Positions 39,066 through 47,745 are shown, counted from the first letter of the stretch. The stretch is 64,000 bases of DNA from Streptomyces sp. QL37 (GCF_002941025.1 NZ_PTJS01000001.1:2108001-2172000), one strand, 5' to 3'. Made by a program: numbers and translations. Notes: a model not told the origin generated them from the sequence alone.

Positions 39066-39629
39066 ATGCACCACGAAACCCCGCCCCCGACCGCCACGTC
39101 CGATCCGCGTCGCATTCAGGCTGCCCTCTGTTCCGCGCTCGGGCAGCGCGGCCTGGAGGGCACCGTCGAGTACGGCCTCAGCGACTACATCGTCCACGCC
39201 GAGCTTCCCGACGGCAGTTCGCTGATCATCTCGCCGCCGCAGGAGCCGCCCTCCGAGCACCCCGAGTCCCCGGAAAGCTGGATGGTCACCCGCCACCGGT
39301 CCGTCGAGCCTGCGATCTACGAGGTGATCTACGACTCCGAGCCGGACGGTCCGCATGCGCGCCACGGCGGCAGCGTGCCGGATCTCCTCTCCGCTGTCGA
39401 CGCCCGCCTGGACCAGCTTGGCGTACCGCCACGCCAGGAGCAGGAACGTTCCGGCAAGGCGCGCGCCGCCACCGTGCTCCCGCCCGACTCCGCTCCATCC
39501 CGGGCGAGGGTCGCTCTCGCCTCCTCGCCGTCGGTCGGCCAGCGCGTGCTCCCGATCGGTCCGCCGCCGGAGTCTTCCGCGCGGGTCGCGCCGCCGTCGG
39601 CCAGTTCCTCATCCGCCTCCCGGCTCTGA
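39066..39629 (+). CDS. Hypothetical transfer-cluster protein
   Basis: A 187-aa protein. Residues ~10-125 look like a compact alpha/beta domain (RRIQAALCSALGQRGLEGTV, YIVHAELPDGSSLIISPP, YEVIYDSEPDG), and the last 60 residues are low-complexity Ser/Pro/Ala. The start at ATG 39066 has a GGAG site. No family was recognised; proteins of this layout commonly trail the VirB4 gene in actinobacterial elements. Confidence 0.65.
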   Translation: MHHETPPPTATSDPRRIQAALCSALGQRGLEGTVEYGLSDYIVHAELPDGSSLIISPPQEPPSEHPESPESWMVTRHRSVEPAIYEVIYDSEPDGPHARHGGSVPDLLSAVDARLDQLGVPPRQEQERSGKARAATVLPPDSAPSRARVALASSPSVGQRVLPIGPPPESSARVAPPSASSSSASRL

Positions 39630-39726
39630 CCGACCGCGATGCAGGAGTCCTCCGTGCACCGCACCCTCAGAACTGATCCGCCCGTCGCCCGCACCTGTAA
39701 CCGCACCCGCCTCGGATGGATCTGCC

Positions 39727-40491
39727 ATGCCCAGCCACTACGACGTGCTGCCCGACCTGGCCTTCGGCCACCACCCCGTCCACGGCATCGTCGCCGCGAA
39801 CCCGAAGAACCTCGCGGCCAGCACCTGGATGCTCAGGGGATTCGACTTCCATCCCGTCCCCGACCAGCCGACGTTGTACGCGCTGGCCGACCAGAACCGT
39901 GACGGACACGGCCGTACGAGCCGGGCCATCGAACTGCTGCACAAGGCCGGCTACCAGGTCGATGTGGACGCCGCACTTGACCCGGCACTGGCGCCCGACA
40001 CGGCACAGGTACGCGACCGCGGTCCGCTCGGTGAACCAGACGTCGCCTTCGCCGATCACCCTCAGCTCGGCATCGTCGCAGCCCTCGACGACCGTGTCTC
40101 CGGCCTCAGCGGGCTCGCGCTGGTGGAAGACGGCTGGCGGCACAACTCGAGCCTGGACATCTACACGCTCCCCGCGACCACCGATCGCGTCGAGGCGCTA
40201 GGGAAAGTCGCCGACGCCACGGTGGCCCTGCACCGTTCGGGGCTCCAGGTCGCAGTGCAGCCCCGCCTCGCTCAAGAGGTGACGGCTCGGCCCCGCCCTG
40301 CTGCCACGCCGGCGGTCGGCCGTGAGCGCGGCCGTGGTCCCGCTCGCGCGTCTCCGTTGAGCGCCGCCGCGCTCGCCGCCAGCCCGGCCCGTGCCGGTAT
40401 CCCGGGCAGGGCGCCGGTCCCCGCCGCCGCCGTCACCACAGCGGCGGTTCGGCCGGTTGACCCCCGCATCGCGTACTCACGCAACCGTTGA
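39727..40491 (+). CDS. Hypothetical transfer-cluster protein with an internal duplication
   Basis: A 254-aa protein built from two similar halves. Residues ~5-85 (DLAFGHHPVHGIVAANPKNL ... AIELLHKAGYQVDVDAAL) and ~95-180 (DVAFADHPQLGIVAALDDRV ... ATVALHRSGLQVAVQPRL) align motif for motif, so the fold is an internal repeat. A Pro/Ala-rich tail follows. The function is unknown. The start ATG 39727 is in the same operon direction as the transfer genes. Confidence 0.68.
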   Translation: MPSHYDVLPDLAFGHHPVHGIVAANPKNLAASTWMLRGFDFHPVPDQPTLYALADQNRDGHGRTSRAIELLHKAGYQVDVDAALDPALAPDTAQVRDRGPLGEPDVAFADHPQLGIVAALDDRVSGLSGLALVEDGWRHNSSLDIYTLPATTDRVEALGKVADATVALHRSGLQVAVQPRLAQEVTARPRPAATPAVGRERGRGPARASPLSAAALAASPARAGIPGRAPVPAAAVTTAAVRPVDPRIAYSRNR

Positions 40492-40516
40492 CCCAACTCC
40501 TCAAGGAGGCCCTTCC

Positions 40517-40714
40517 ATGGCCGTGAAGACGATCTGGCCTATCGACCACACCTGCGGTCACCATGCCGACCGCGACTTGTCCGACCGCCGCGCTGGCTTC
40601 GTCGAATGGCTCCAGGCAGGAGTGCTCAGTTATCTGCACCAACCTCCCTCGTTGACCAGCGTGCTGGACGAGCTGATCGACGAGGAGGACATGTGGACCC
40701 GCGGCATGAGCTGA
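40517..40714 (+). CDS. Small hypothetical protein with a CGHH motif
   Basis: A 65-aa acidic protein (MAVKTIWPIDHTCGHHADRDLSDRRAG...) with a strong AAGGAGG ribosome site. The THTCGHH-like segment could bind a metal ion with Cys13 and nearby His residues, but there is no second cysteine pair. It is the last gene of the rightward transfer-type operon. Confidence 0.65.
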   Translation: MAVKTIWPIDHTCGHHADRDLSDRRAGFVEWLQAGVLSYLHQPPSLTSVLDELIDEEDMWTRGMS

Positions 40715-40876
40715 TGGAGGGCCGGGCCGAACTGCCCCGGGCCTCTGGCTGGCCCCGTCCCGCTCCCAGCCAGCCCGGCCGCTGGCGGGGCCTCGGTCCC
40801 GGGCCCATGCCGTCCTTCAGCGGCCCACTGGCCAGGTCCCATGCCTAGGAACCCATCCGGGCCGCAAGCCCAACAC

Positions 40877-40883
40877 ATACGAT
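40877..40883 (+). promoter_or_regulatory. Possible -10 element of a leaderless transcript
   Basis: A TACGAT hexamer ends about 6 bases before the GTG at 40890, which has no ribosome site. This spacing would place transcription initiation at or near the start codon. Confidence 0.35.
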
Positions 40884-40889
40884 CGGCTC

Positions 40890-41837
40890 GTGACGTTTGA
40901 GACCGAAGCGGACCTGCTCCTGCTCTGGATACGTGAAAAGACCGCAGGCAGGGATAGCCGCATTTCTGTCGACCCTCACAGGTCGTGCGAGTGGTCCGAG
41001 GTCGCGAAGGGGGAAGTGTTCAGACTGGTCGCGTGGCTTGCCGAGCGCGGTCTCGTCAACCACTACGGACAGCACCACGGACAGCGAAACGCCGGGTGCA
41101 ACAGCTTCACGACCAGGTGCACTTTGACCCCCAAGGGGGTGCACGAGGCTGAGCGTCTCTTCCAGCTGCGAGGCAACAAGCTGCATCGGTTCGACGCCGC
41201 AGCGAATGGTCTGATCGTCGCTGCAATGGACGAGGTCCCTGATTTCCACGTCGTGGTGCAGGACTTCGCGGAATCCGACCGTGCTGTCTTTCTCGGCCAG
41301 CGAATCGACGCGGAAACGATCGAGAAGGCCACGGCCTTCCTGGTGGACAGCAAGCTGGCCACCGTGTACTCCCGATCGGTCGCCATTCGTCCCCGAGAGG
41401 CTTTCGACCCGTCGTACGCGCTCGCCCTGACCCCGCTTGGCATCCAGTGCGGGGACCAACACGTCAACGTGAGGAATTTCGTGACCAGCCAGAAGGACGC
41501 CCGCCCGGTCGCCATCTACGGCGGCATCAACCAGATCGGGGACCACAACACCCAGAACAACAACGTCGGGTTCCCTCCAGACGACCTCGCCCAGTTCGCC
41601 CAGCAGGTCCTCGCCGCCGCCGTCACCATGGACGTCCCTGAGTCGATCCGTGAGCGGATCACGGAGGACGCTGAGGCGCTGCAGCGCGAAGCGGAGAGGG
41701 AGGAGCCGCAACCCAGCCGCATGCGACGAACCCTCGAGGGCATGAGAGAGAGCCTGCTCCAGGCGGGCCAGGACCAGGCCGCGCAGAAGCTCATCGAGAT
41801 GGTCGGCAGCTTCCTCATGACGGCCAGCGGCGGCTGA
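40890..41837 (+). CDS. Winged-helix-like protein with a RHIM/amyloid-like motif
   Basis: A 315-aa protein of unrecognised family. Residues ~1-100 and ~105-190 each look like a winged-helix unit (LVAWLAERGLVNHYG ... CTLTPKGVHEAERLF; then ATAFLVDSKLATVYSRS ... ALTPLGIQCG). Residues ~208-226 contain YGGINQIGDHNTQ, an I-x-Q-I-G core with Asn/Gln/Gly-rich flanks like RHIM or fungal PP-type amyloid signalling motifs. A predicted helical C-terminal region (~230-310, many Glu/Arg) follows. Such motifs connect sensors to cell-death effectors; no matching partner was found in the window. It is monocistronic, probably leaderless, within the defence island. Confidence 0.6.
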   Translation: MTFETEADLLLLWIREKTAGRDSRISVDPHRSCEWSEVAKGEVFRLVAWLAERGLVNHYGQHHGQRNAGCNSFTTRCTLTPKGVHEAERLFQLRGNKLHRFDAAANGLIVAAMDEVPDFHVVVQDFAESDRAVFLGQRIDAETIEKATAFLVDSKLATVYSRSVAIRPREAFDPSYALALTPLGIQCGDQHVNVRNFVTSQKDARPVAIYGGINQIGDHNTQNNNVGFPPDDLAQFAQQVLAAAVTMDVPESIRERITEDAEALQREAEREEPQPSRMRRTLEGMRESLLQAGQDQAAQKLIEMVGSFLMTASGG

Positions 41838-41901
41838 CCAGCGGCACGCGACGCAAGCGCGCCCAGTCGTTCATGGTCCCGTCCTCGCCCGCGCCTTCCT
41901 C

Positions 41902-42089
41902 GTGGCCGTGCCGTACGGCCAGGCGCGCGGGCAGGACGGAGATCCTGCCGTGGCCCGACGCCGTACCGGCCCGACCGACACCGTGCGCGCTCTGGTGCAC
42001 TCCCGCGATGGAGGCGCCTGCGTGCGCTGCGCCACGGCCCTTGACCTGACGACCCACCACCGGGTGAACCGCGGGACGGGCGGCGCCGG
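41902..42089 (+). pseudogene. HNH endonuclease fragment
   Basis: A short run (VRALVHSRDGGACVRC, then ATALDLTTHHRVNRGTGG) matches the core of phage-type HNH nucleases: CxxC zinc pair half, then the HH of the catalytic beta-beta-alpha metal finger. Downstream the sequence changes frame and character, and the second zinc pair and final His are absent. Not functional. Confidence 0.5.
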
Positions 42090-42161
42090 GGAGGAAGGCG
42101 AGCTGGCGCGCGCCGAACTGGCCGCCCGAGTCCAGGACCAATGCCTGGAAGCGACCAGCCG

Positions 42162-42980
42162 TTACCGAAGGATGACGTTTACGCCCCGTTCCTCGAAGAT
42201 CTCCAGGAGGAGGTCGAACAGCACAAGCTCGCGGTCACCGGCGGGCACGCGCTCTGCCAACCCTTCCCGAGCCTCGGCCGAGGAATCCCAGTGCAAGGTG
42301 AATGGAGCAGTGGCGCCCCACCCGCCGCAAAGGCAGTCGTCGAGAGCGTCAAGGTTCCAGCCGAAGTATCCGCCGGGTCCGTTGATCGCCTCACCGATTG
42401 CACAGTAGAAGCTGTCTTCGTCGACCATGTGCCGGCCGTCCAGGGCGAACACCTGGCCTGCAGGCTCTTCGAGCTTCCCCTGGCGTTGGTACGCCCAGGA
42501 CCACAGGGCTACCGACAGCCACGCGTGCCGATCCTCGGGTGCGAGTTCGTGCCACATGCCGATGCGGTTCAGTTGACCCGTGCGGACCAGGTTCCACGCT
42601 CGTTCCGCTCCGGGTAGGGCGTTCTCGCACCACAGCGTCACTGTGACGTCGACGAGGCCGGTTCCAAGGGCAGAAGGTTTTGCGTCGACGACGGTGACCC
42701 CGTTGACGAAGTAGGACCCCATGGTGGCACCGTCGCCGTCGAGAAGGGCGAGCCATGCGTTCCCCGCCATGGCGCGACGGCTACCGACATGATCGAGGCT
42801 CTTCAGTAGGCCACCCTGCGGAAAACAACCTTCGAGGTGCACTCGGCGTGCGCCCCCCTCATCCGGCAGAGACGTGAAGAGCCCCTCGGCCTCGTGAGTA
42901 AAGCCCCAGAAGTCACTGTCGTCCTTGTCCGAGGTCAGCGCGTACTTCTGCCCCTCGCCGGCCCGCCCTGATGTTCGCAT
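42162..42980 (-). CDS. Barstar-family protein
   Basis: A 272-aa protein whose C-terminal ~95 residues match barstar, the small ribonuclease-inhibitor fold: LDGRHMVDEDSFYCAIGEAI, GPGGYFGWNLDALDDCLCGG, then FTLHWDSS and LLEIFEERGVNVILR. The N-terminal ~170 residues (DFWGFTHEAEGLF, GNAWLALLDGDGATMGSYFV) form a separate domain seen fused to barstar in streptomycetes. No barnase-type RNase gene is adjacent, so this is an orphan antitoxin or immunity protein, or it has acquired another role. Start: ATG 42980 after GGGGGTG. Confidence 0.8.
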   Translation of the reverse strand: MRTSGRAGEGQKYALTSDKDDSDFWGFTHEAEGLFTSLPDEGGARRVHLEGCFPQGGLLKSLDHVGSRRAMAGNAWLALLDGDGATMGSYFVNGVTVVDAKPSALGTGLVDVTVTLWCENALPGAERAWNLVRTGQLNRIGMWHELAPEDRHAWLSVALWSWAYQRQGKLEEPAGQVFALDGRHMVDEDSFYCAIGEAINGPGGYFGWNLDALDDCLCGGWGATAPFTLHWDSSAEAREGLAERVPAGDRELVLFDLLLEIFEERGVNVILR

Positions 42981-43129
42981 CGCACCCCCAATGAGAGCGC
43001 TGATCTTACCGACGCTCGACAACTCACCGGGCAGTCGCCGACGCTGTCTCCACCCCTGACCCCATCCCATCAATCTCGACGGCCCATTGACGAGCCACAT
43101 AGCCCTGATCACCCATAAGAGTGAAGTGC

Positions 43130-43735
43130 AGAGAAGCACCAACTGCTGGCGTGCCTCGAACGAGGGCGACGAGCAGGACGGCCTGCCAGACGCGCCGCCG
43201 CTGGGTCTGCCCGAGCGCGCTGCCGCGTCCACGCCGTTCGCACGCCAGGTACTATTCCTCGCTCCGCAGGTCCTGGGCGAAGGACCACGTGCCGGTACTC
43301 CTGTGACAGGAACGCCTCGTTCCAGGGCAGTTCGAGGCGGCGGGCCACGCGCTGCCAGCGGGTGCGCTCGTCCCGGTCGCCGAGCGCGGTCCCCGGGTTG
43401 CCGCGCAATTGCCGTACGACGCGGTGAGCGACGGCGTCGACCGTGGTGACGTCGACACGGTCGAGCAGCGCCGGTCGTGGTAGAGCAGCAGAGCGAGGCT
43501 GCTCTGCAGGAAACGGGCCAGGGCTCCGGTGTAGGTGGTGCGGAGGACGCACGTGTCGGGTGCCCGGTCCAGGAGGTGCTTGACCCGGCGCAGGGCGACG
43601 ACCGTCTTTCCGGTGCCGGGGCCGCCGGTGGTCTGGGCGGGTCCGGCATAGCCGGGCCGGTAGGCGATGCGCCGCTGGGTGGGGTGGAGGAAGGTCCGCC
43701 AGGCGGTGAAGGGCTTGGTCAGGATTGCTCACCGA
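43130..43735 (-). pseudogene. UvrD/PcrA-type helicase fragment with several frameshifts
   Basis: Homology runs through three frames. TKPFTAWRTFLHPTQRRIAYRP and the Walker A region GGPGTGKTVVALRRVKHLL (~43574-43637) are in one frame, DVTTVDAVAHRVVRQLRG in another, and HVVLRPGP-type helicase text further on. The C-terminal helicase domains are missing. It is clearly a decayed and truncated superfamily 1 helicase. Confidence 0.65.
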
Positions 43736-44242
43736 GGCGGCCCGCACCGCTCAGCGCGCCTTCGAGGAGGTCGGGGCGCGGCGAAGGACGTACTGGACGA
43801 CGCCTCGGACCTGGGCGAGGACCAGACGACCGCACTCGCGGAGACCCTGCGGCGCGGAGCCCGGGCCGAGGTCCCGGCACTGCTCGGCACCCTGCGGGCC
43901 CAGGCGGTGCGTGTCGAACGCTCCGAGGCCGTCCGTGCGATCGCCAACCGCATACTCAGCAACGGCGGACCGGACGAGCCGGCCGCCCTGGCCCCCGTCC
44001 CCGTACGACGACGAGGAGAAGGCGAGCGCGAGCCTCGCCGACCTGTGGGAGCGTCAGGAACACCTGGAGCGGATTCAGGACCGGTGCGCGGGGAGCAGGT
44101 GGAGCACGTCGCGGCGCACCTGGTCGCGCTCGCGGAGCGGATCGTCGACCGGACCTTCCTCGACGTCCGGTTCACGTGGGCGACACTTGACGAGACGGAC
44201 CGGGCTTACGCGCTGTGGTGTGCGTGCCTCGACGAGGGCTGA
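43733..44242 (+). pseudogene. Hypothetical helical protein with compensating frameshifts
   Basis: The frame open from 43667 to 44242 gives KDVLDDASDLGEDQTTALAETLRRG ... IANRILSNGGPDEPAALAPVP and then, after an out-of-frame middle, EQVEHVAAHLVALAERIVDRTFLDVRFTWATLDETDRAYALWCACLDEG. The natural middle part (DDEEKASASLADLWERQEHLE) is readable in another frame between about 44003 and 44095. Two opposite frameshifts therefore scramble about 30 codons. The original protein is unrecognised. Confidence 0.45.
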
Positions 44243-44319
44243 AGTGCCCTGACTATCAGCGAGAAGCCCTAAGCTCCTTCCCACGCGCTACGACCGGACC
44301 GATCGCCGAGGGGGACGCC

Positions 44320-46923
44320 GTGCAGGCGAAGGAGACGCTGTTCGCCGATCTTGTCCAGGGCAGGGCACAGCAGTTCCAGGTGCCGCTCTATCAGCGGACA
44401 TACTCCTGGACGGAGAAGCAGCTCAGACAGCTGTGGACCGACATTCTGGAGCAGGCCGAGCTGCTGGAGTCCGGGGAGAAGGCGAGCACACACTTCCTGG
44501 GGTCCGTGGTGCTCGCGCCGTCGCCACAGAACGAGGCGACGTTCCCCCGCTGGCTCGTCGTCGACGGTCAGCAGCGGCTGACCACGCTGTCGCTCGCCCT
44601 GGCCGCGATCCGCGACCACATAGCGGACGGCGAGCCGGACGAGGCCGAGCGCATCGACGAGGAATACCTCATCAACAAGCGCAAGAACGGAAGCGATCGC
44701 TTCCGGCTACTGCCGACCCAGGCTGACCGGGCGCAGTTCGCAGCATACGTTCGCGGGCCGCTCTCGCAGCAGGCCGCCGACGGAGCGGTCGCCGCCGCCT
44801 ACGGCTTCTTCCGCCGCAAGCTCGTCGAGGCCGCCGATCCGGCCGCCCCGCAGGACGTGCTCCGCATCGAGGAGGCCATCACCTCCCGGCTCACGCTGGT
44901 GGCGGTGACAGCCGAGCGCGCGGACAACGTGCACCGCATCTTCGAGTCCCTCAACAACACCGGCCTCAAGCTGAGCCAGGCCGACCTGCTGCGCAACTAC
45001 CTGTTCATGCGGCTACCCACACGCGGTGAGCGCATTTACGAGACCTACTGGCTTCCGCTGCAGGACAGTCTGAGTAACGACGAGCTGGAACAGCTCATGT
45101 GGTTGCAGCTGGTGCTCGACGGAGACGACCGGGTCCGCCGCCAGGACCTCTACGCGTCTCAGCAGCAGCGTTTCGAGCGCGGTGAGGTCAGCGAAATGGA
45201 GATCGAGGCGTACATCAAGGAGTTGTACCGGCGCGGCGCCCTCTTCCGTCGGCTGCTGCACCCCGAAGTGGAGCCGAACGCGGCCGTCCGCGCCCATCTG
45301 CACCGGTTGGATACCTGGCAGGCCCAGGTCACCTACCCCGCTCTGATGCTGCTGCTCGACCGACGCGAGCGCAGGGACCTAAACTCCGCGGACACGGCCC
45401 GCGCGATGTCGTACGTCGAGAGCTTCCTGGTACGCCGGATGATGTGCCGCGTACCGACGAACAACCTCAACAGGATCTTCCAGGCGGTGCCCGGGCAGCT
45501 GCCGCTCGACATGCCCGTCGCTGACGGGCTGCAGCAGCTCCTCTCCGCCGAGAACCGCTTCTGGCCCGATGACGACGAGCTACGCGAGAAGGTCCGGACG
45601 GCACCCTTCTACAAGTTCGGACGCGGGCACCAGCGCAAGATGGTCCTCCAGCGGCTGGAGGAGAGCTACGAGCATCCCGAACCGGTCGACTTCGCCACCG
45701 CGCAGCTCACCATCGAGCACGTCATGCCGCAGTCGCCGGGCGACGAGTGGATCCGGATGTTGAGCGAGGACGTGGTCGCCGGCGAGAGCGCGGAAGACCT
45801 GCACTCCCGGCTTCAGCACACGCTCGGGAACCTGACGCTGACCGCGGTCAACGCGGAGCTGTCCAACCACCCCTTCGAGCGCAAGCAGGACCTGCTCCAG
45901 GGCAGCCACCTGGAGATGAACCGCCGCATCGCAGCCACAGAACGCTGGGGCGCAGACGAGATCCGCGCGCGTGCCGACGAACTCGCCGACCGCGCGATCG
46001 CGCTGTGGCCGGCTCCATTGCGCGGAGTCGGCCGGGCGGAGCGGAGCCGGGACTGGAACCTGGCCCACCAGGTGCTCGCCGCGCTCCCCCACGGCACTTG
46101 GACGTCGTACGGCGATCTCGCGGCGTTCATCGGCTCCGGAGCCCAGGCCGTGGGCAACCATCTGGCCAATACGCCGGGGGTGACCAACGCGTACCGGGTG
46201 CTCACTTCCGAGGGCAAGGTCTCCGACGGCTTCCGCTGGACGCCGGAGGACGTGGGAGGAGACGTCCGCGCCCGGCTGAGCACCGACGGCGTGCGCTTCA
46301 CGGCCAACGGGGCCGCCGATCCGGCGCAGCGCCTCTCCGCCGACGAGCTTGCCTCGCTGGTCGGGGAAGCCGATGGCGAGGAGGACGCTGCGCAGCGCGC
46401 CCCAGAGAGTCAGGGTGAGGAGACGCACGCCGACCGGTTCTACGCTCAGCTCGTGGTGGAGAACTCCGACGAGAGGCGGTTCTTCCGGCGGCTCGCTGCG
46501 CACGACTCCCCCGAGACCGTGGATGCGGTCCGCGCGCTCTTCGCCCACTGGGAGGAAACCGGCGGCTCAATCCACTGGGTAGGGAACGACACCATGAGCA
46601 GCGCGTTCCTTATGCTGGATGAGAGGATCGCCCCGAGCCGCTGGATCTCGCCGATGAGCTTCATGCCGGGCAGTGGGTGGGCCGGCTCGGCGCACGTCCC
46701 CTTCAAGACTCTGGCCGTACACGAGCCCTTCACCGACCACACCCTGCCTGCCGAATTCCTAAGGCGCCTCAACGAACTTGAAGGTGTCGACCTCCAGGAG
46801 AGAAAGCCGGGGCCGGACCCCAGCTTCCAGTTGTCCGTGCTGGAGAAGGACCGCAACCGTGAGCTGCTCGTCGAGACTCTGACGTGGTTCCGGGAACGCT
46901 GGGTAAGTTGGGGCACGGACTGA
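44320..46923 (+). CDS. GmrSD/BrxU-type DUF262-DUF1524 nuclease with alkyltransferase-like domain
   Basis: An 867-aa putative type IV restriction enzyme acting on modified phage DNA. Residues ~1-230 are DUF262 with VPLYQRTYSW and the nucleotide-site motif VDGQQRLTTL (81-90). Residues ~430-560 are DUF1524 with the HNH nuclease motif IEHVMPQS (465-472) and GNLTL (503-507). Residues ~581-640 match the DNA-binding half of O6-methylguanine methyltransferase-like proteins (PHGTWTSYGDLAAFIG, GNHLANTPG), but the reactive Cys of PCHR is replaced, so it would read rather than repair alkylated or modified bases. A ~200-residue C-terminal region follows. Start: GTG 44320 after GAGGGGG. Confidence 0.88.
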   Translation: MQAKETLFADLVQGRAQQFQVPLYQRTYSWTEKQLRQLWTDILEQAELLESGEKASTHFLGSVVLAPSPQNEATFPRWLVVDGQQRLTTLSLALAAIRDHIADGEPDEAERIDEEYLINKRKNGSDRFRLLPTQADRAQFAAYVRGPLSQQAADGAVAAAYGFFRRKLVEAADPAAPQDVLRIEEAITSRLTLVAVTAERADNVHRIFESLNNTGLKLSQADLLRNYLFMRLPTRGERIYETYWLPLQDSLSNDELEQLMWLQLVLDGDDRVRRQDLYASQQQRFERGEVSEMEIEAYIKELYRRGALFRRLLHPEVEPNAAVRAHLHRLDTWQAQVTYPALMLLLDRRERRDLNSADTARAMSYVESFLVRRMMCRVPTNNLNRIFQAVPGQLPLDMPVADGLQQLLSAENRFWPDDDELREKVRTAPFYKFGRGHQRKMVLQRLEESYEHPEPVDFATAQLTIEHVMPQSPGDEWIRMLSEDVVAGESAEDLHSRLQHTLGNLTLTAVNAELSNHPFERKQDLLQGSHLEMNRRIAATERWGADEIRARADELADRAIALWPAPLRGVGRAERSRDWNLAHQVLAALPHGTWTSYGDLAAFIGSGAQAVGNHLANTPGVTNAYRVLTSEGKVSDGFRWTPEDVGGDVRARLSTDGVRFTANGAADPAQRLSADELASLVGEADGEEDAAQRAPESQGEETHADRFYAQLVVENSDERRFFRRLAAHDSPETVDAVRALFAHWEETGGSIHWVGNDTMSSAFLMLDERIAPSRWISPMSFMPGSGWAGSAHVPFKTLAVHEPFTDHTLPAEFLRRLNELEGVDLQERKPGPDPSFQLSVLEKDRNRELLVETLTWFRERWVSWGTD

Positions 46924-47021
46924 GGCAGGGACTCAGGGGCCCAGGTTTGATCGTCACGAGTCGAACAGTGCCCCCTGGCGGTCCGCCCCTCGCCAAGGGG
47001 CGCGAGCAAGGACGAGCCCCC

Positions 47022-47237
47022 TTACCTCAGCGCGCCCGCCCGCGTAACAGGCGTGCGACGGGGGGGCATCTGCTGGCCGGTGGTGAACAGGGCGTCGAAG
47101 AGGAGGATGGTGCGGTCCTCGACACGGCGCTCGATGCGGATGGCCTTGGCATGGGCGGCGGCCGCGAGGCGTTTGGCTCGTCGCGCCCAGCTCACCTCAG
47201 GTCGACGAGTCCTCGGCCGCCGGGCCGACGGCCTCAT
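47022..47237 (-). CDS. Small hypothetical protein downstream of the partition pair
   Basis: A 71-codon frame with good coding bias (WARRAKRLAAAAHAKAIRIERRVEDRTILLFDALFT) overlapping the 3' end of the preceding gene by 41 bases. It may be the third gene of the partition operon or the remnant C-terminus of a larger protein. I do not recognise it. Confidence 0.35.
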   Translation of the reverse strand: MRPSARRPRTRRPEVSWARRAKRLAAAAHAKAIRIERRVEDRTILLFDALFTTGQQMPPRRTPVTRAGALR

Positions 47238-47745
47238 CGTGCCGCAAAGCGGGCTGTTCCGGCCGTCCCCGGAAGGCGGCTCCCTTGGCTGTCCGCGATT
47301 CGACGCGCTCCACGATGCGGTCGATGACCCGTTGAGGGTCCTTCCACTTCAGCGCCAGCCGGTCGTGGTCCATCCCGTGCTCGGAGACGATGTCCCGCAG
47401 TTGTTCGAGGCCGAGCTCGCTCAGGCTCGAACGGAGCCCCGTCTCGCCGGATTCGGCGAGCACCGCGAACGGGTCGATCACTCCCGGCGCTCGTCGGCTA
47501 CGCCTCGGGCGGTCTGCCGGCCGAGGTGCGGTCTGCGCATCGGGAGGCGTCAGCGCCTTGGCCAGTGCTCGAGCGAAGCGTGTCGTGCGTGCGGCTTCGG
47601 ACGCCACCACGCCGAGGACACGTGCGAGCGTCGCCGCGAGCTCCGGGTCGGAGGCGCCGAGCTTGGTCAGGGCTTCTACGGCCTCCCGCACCTGGGCATT
47701 CAGGAGACCGTTGCCGTCGGGCCGACTGTCGCTCTGCTCGGTCAC
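47197..47745 (-). CDS. Partition-operon partner protein (ParB-position)
   Basis: A 182-aa protein whose start overlaps the ParA stop by 4 bases. Two helical regions (VREAVEALTKLGASDPELAATLARVLGVVA and ELGLEQLRDIVSEHGMDHDRLALKW) flank an Arg/Pro-rich linker. It lacks the ParB arginine box and any obvious HTH, so it is not a classical ParB, but its place makes it the likely adaptor or DNA-binding partner of ParA. The function is inferred from context only. Confidence 0.6.
   Translation of the reverse strand: MTEQSDSRPDGNGLLNAQVREAVEALTKLGASDPELAATLARVLGVVASEAARTTRFARALAKALTPPDAQTAPRPADRPRRSRRAPGVIDPFAVLAESGETGLRSSLSELGLEQLRDIVSEHGMDHDRLALKWKDPQRVIDRIVERVESRTAKGAAFRGRPEQPALRHDEAVGPAAEDSST

Noticed and set aside
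43667..44242. Intact 191-aa gene
   Set aside because: The middle 30 codons are out of frame relative to conserved-looking helical text in another frame, so the open frame is maintained by two opposite frameshifts.
44320..46923. Active O6-methylguanine methyltransferase
   Set aside because: The fold segment is recognisable but the PCHR reactive cysteine is missing, so only a DNA-reading role is tenable.
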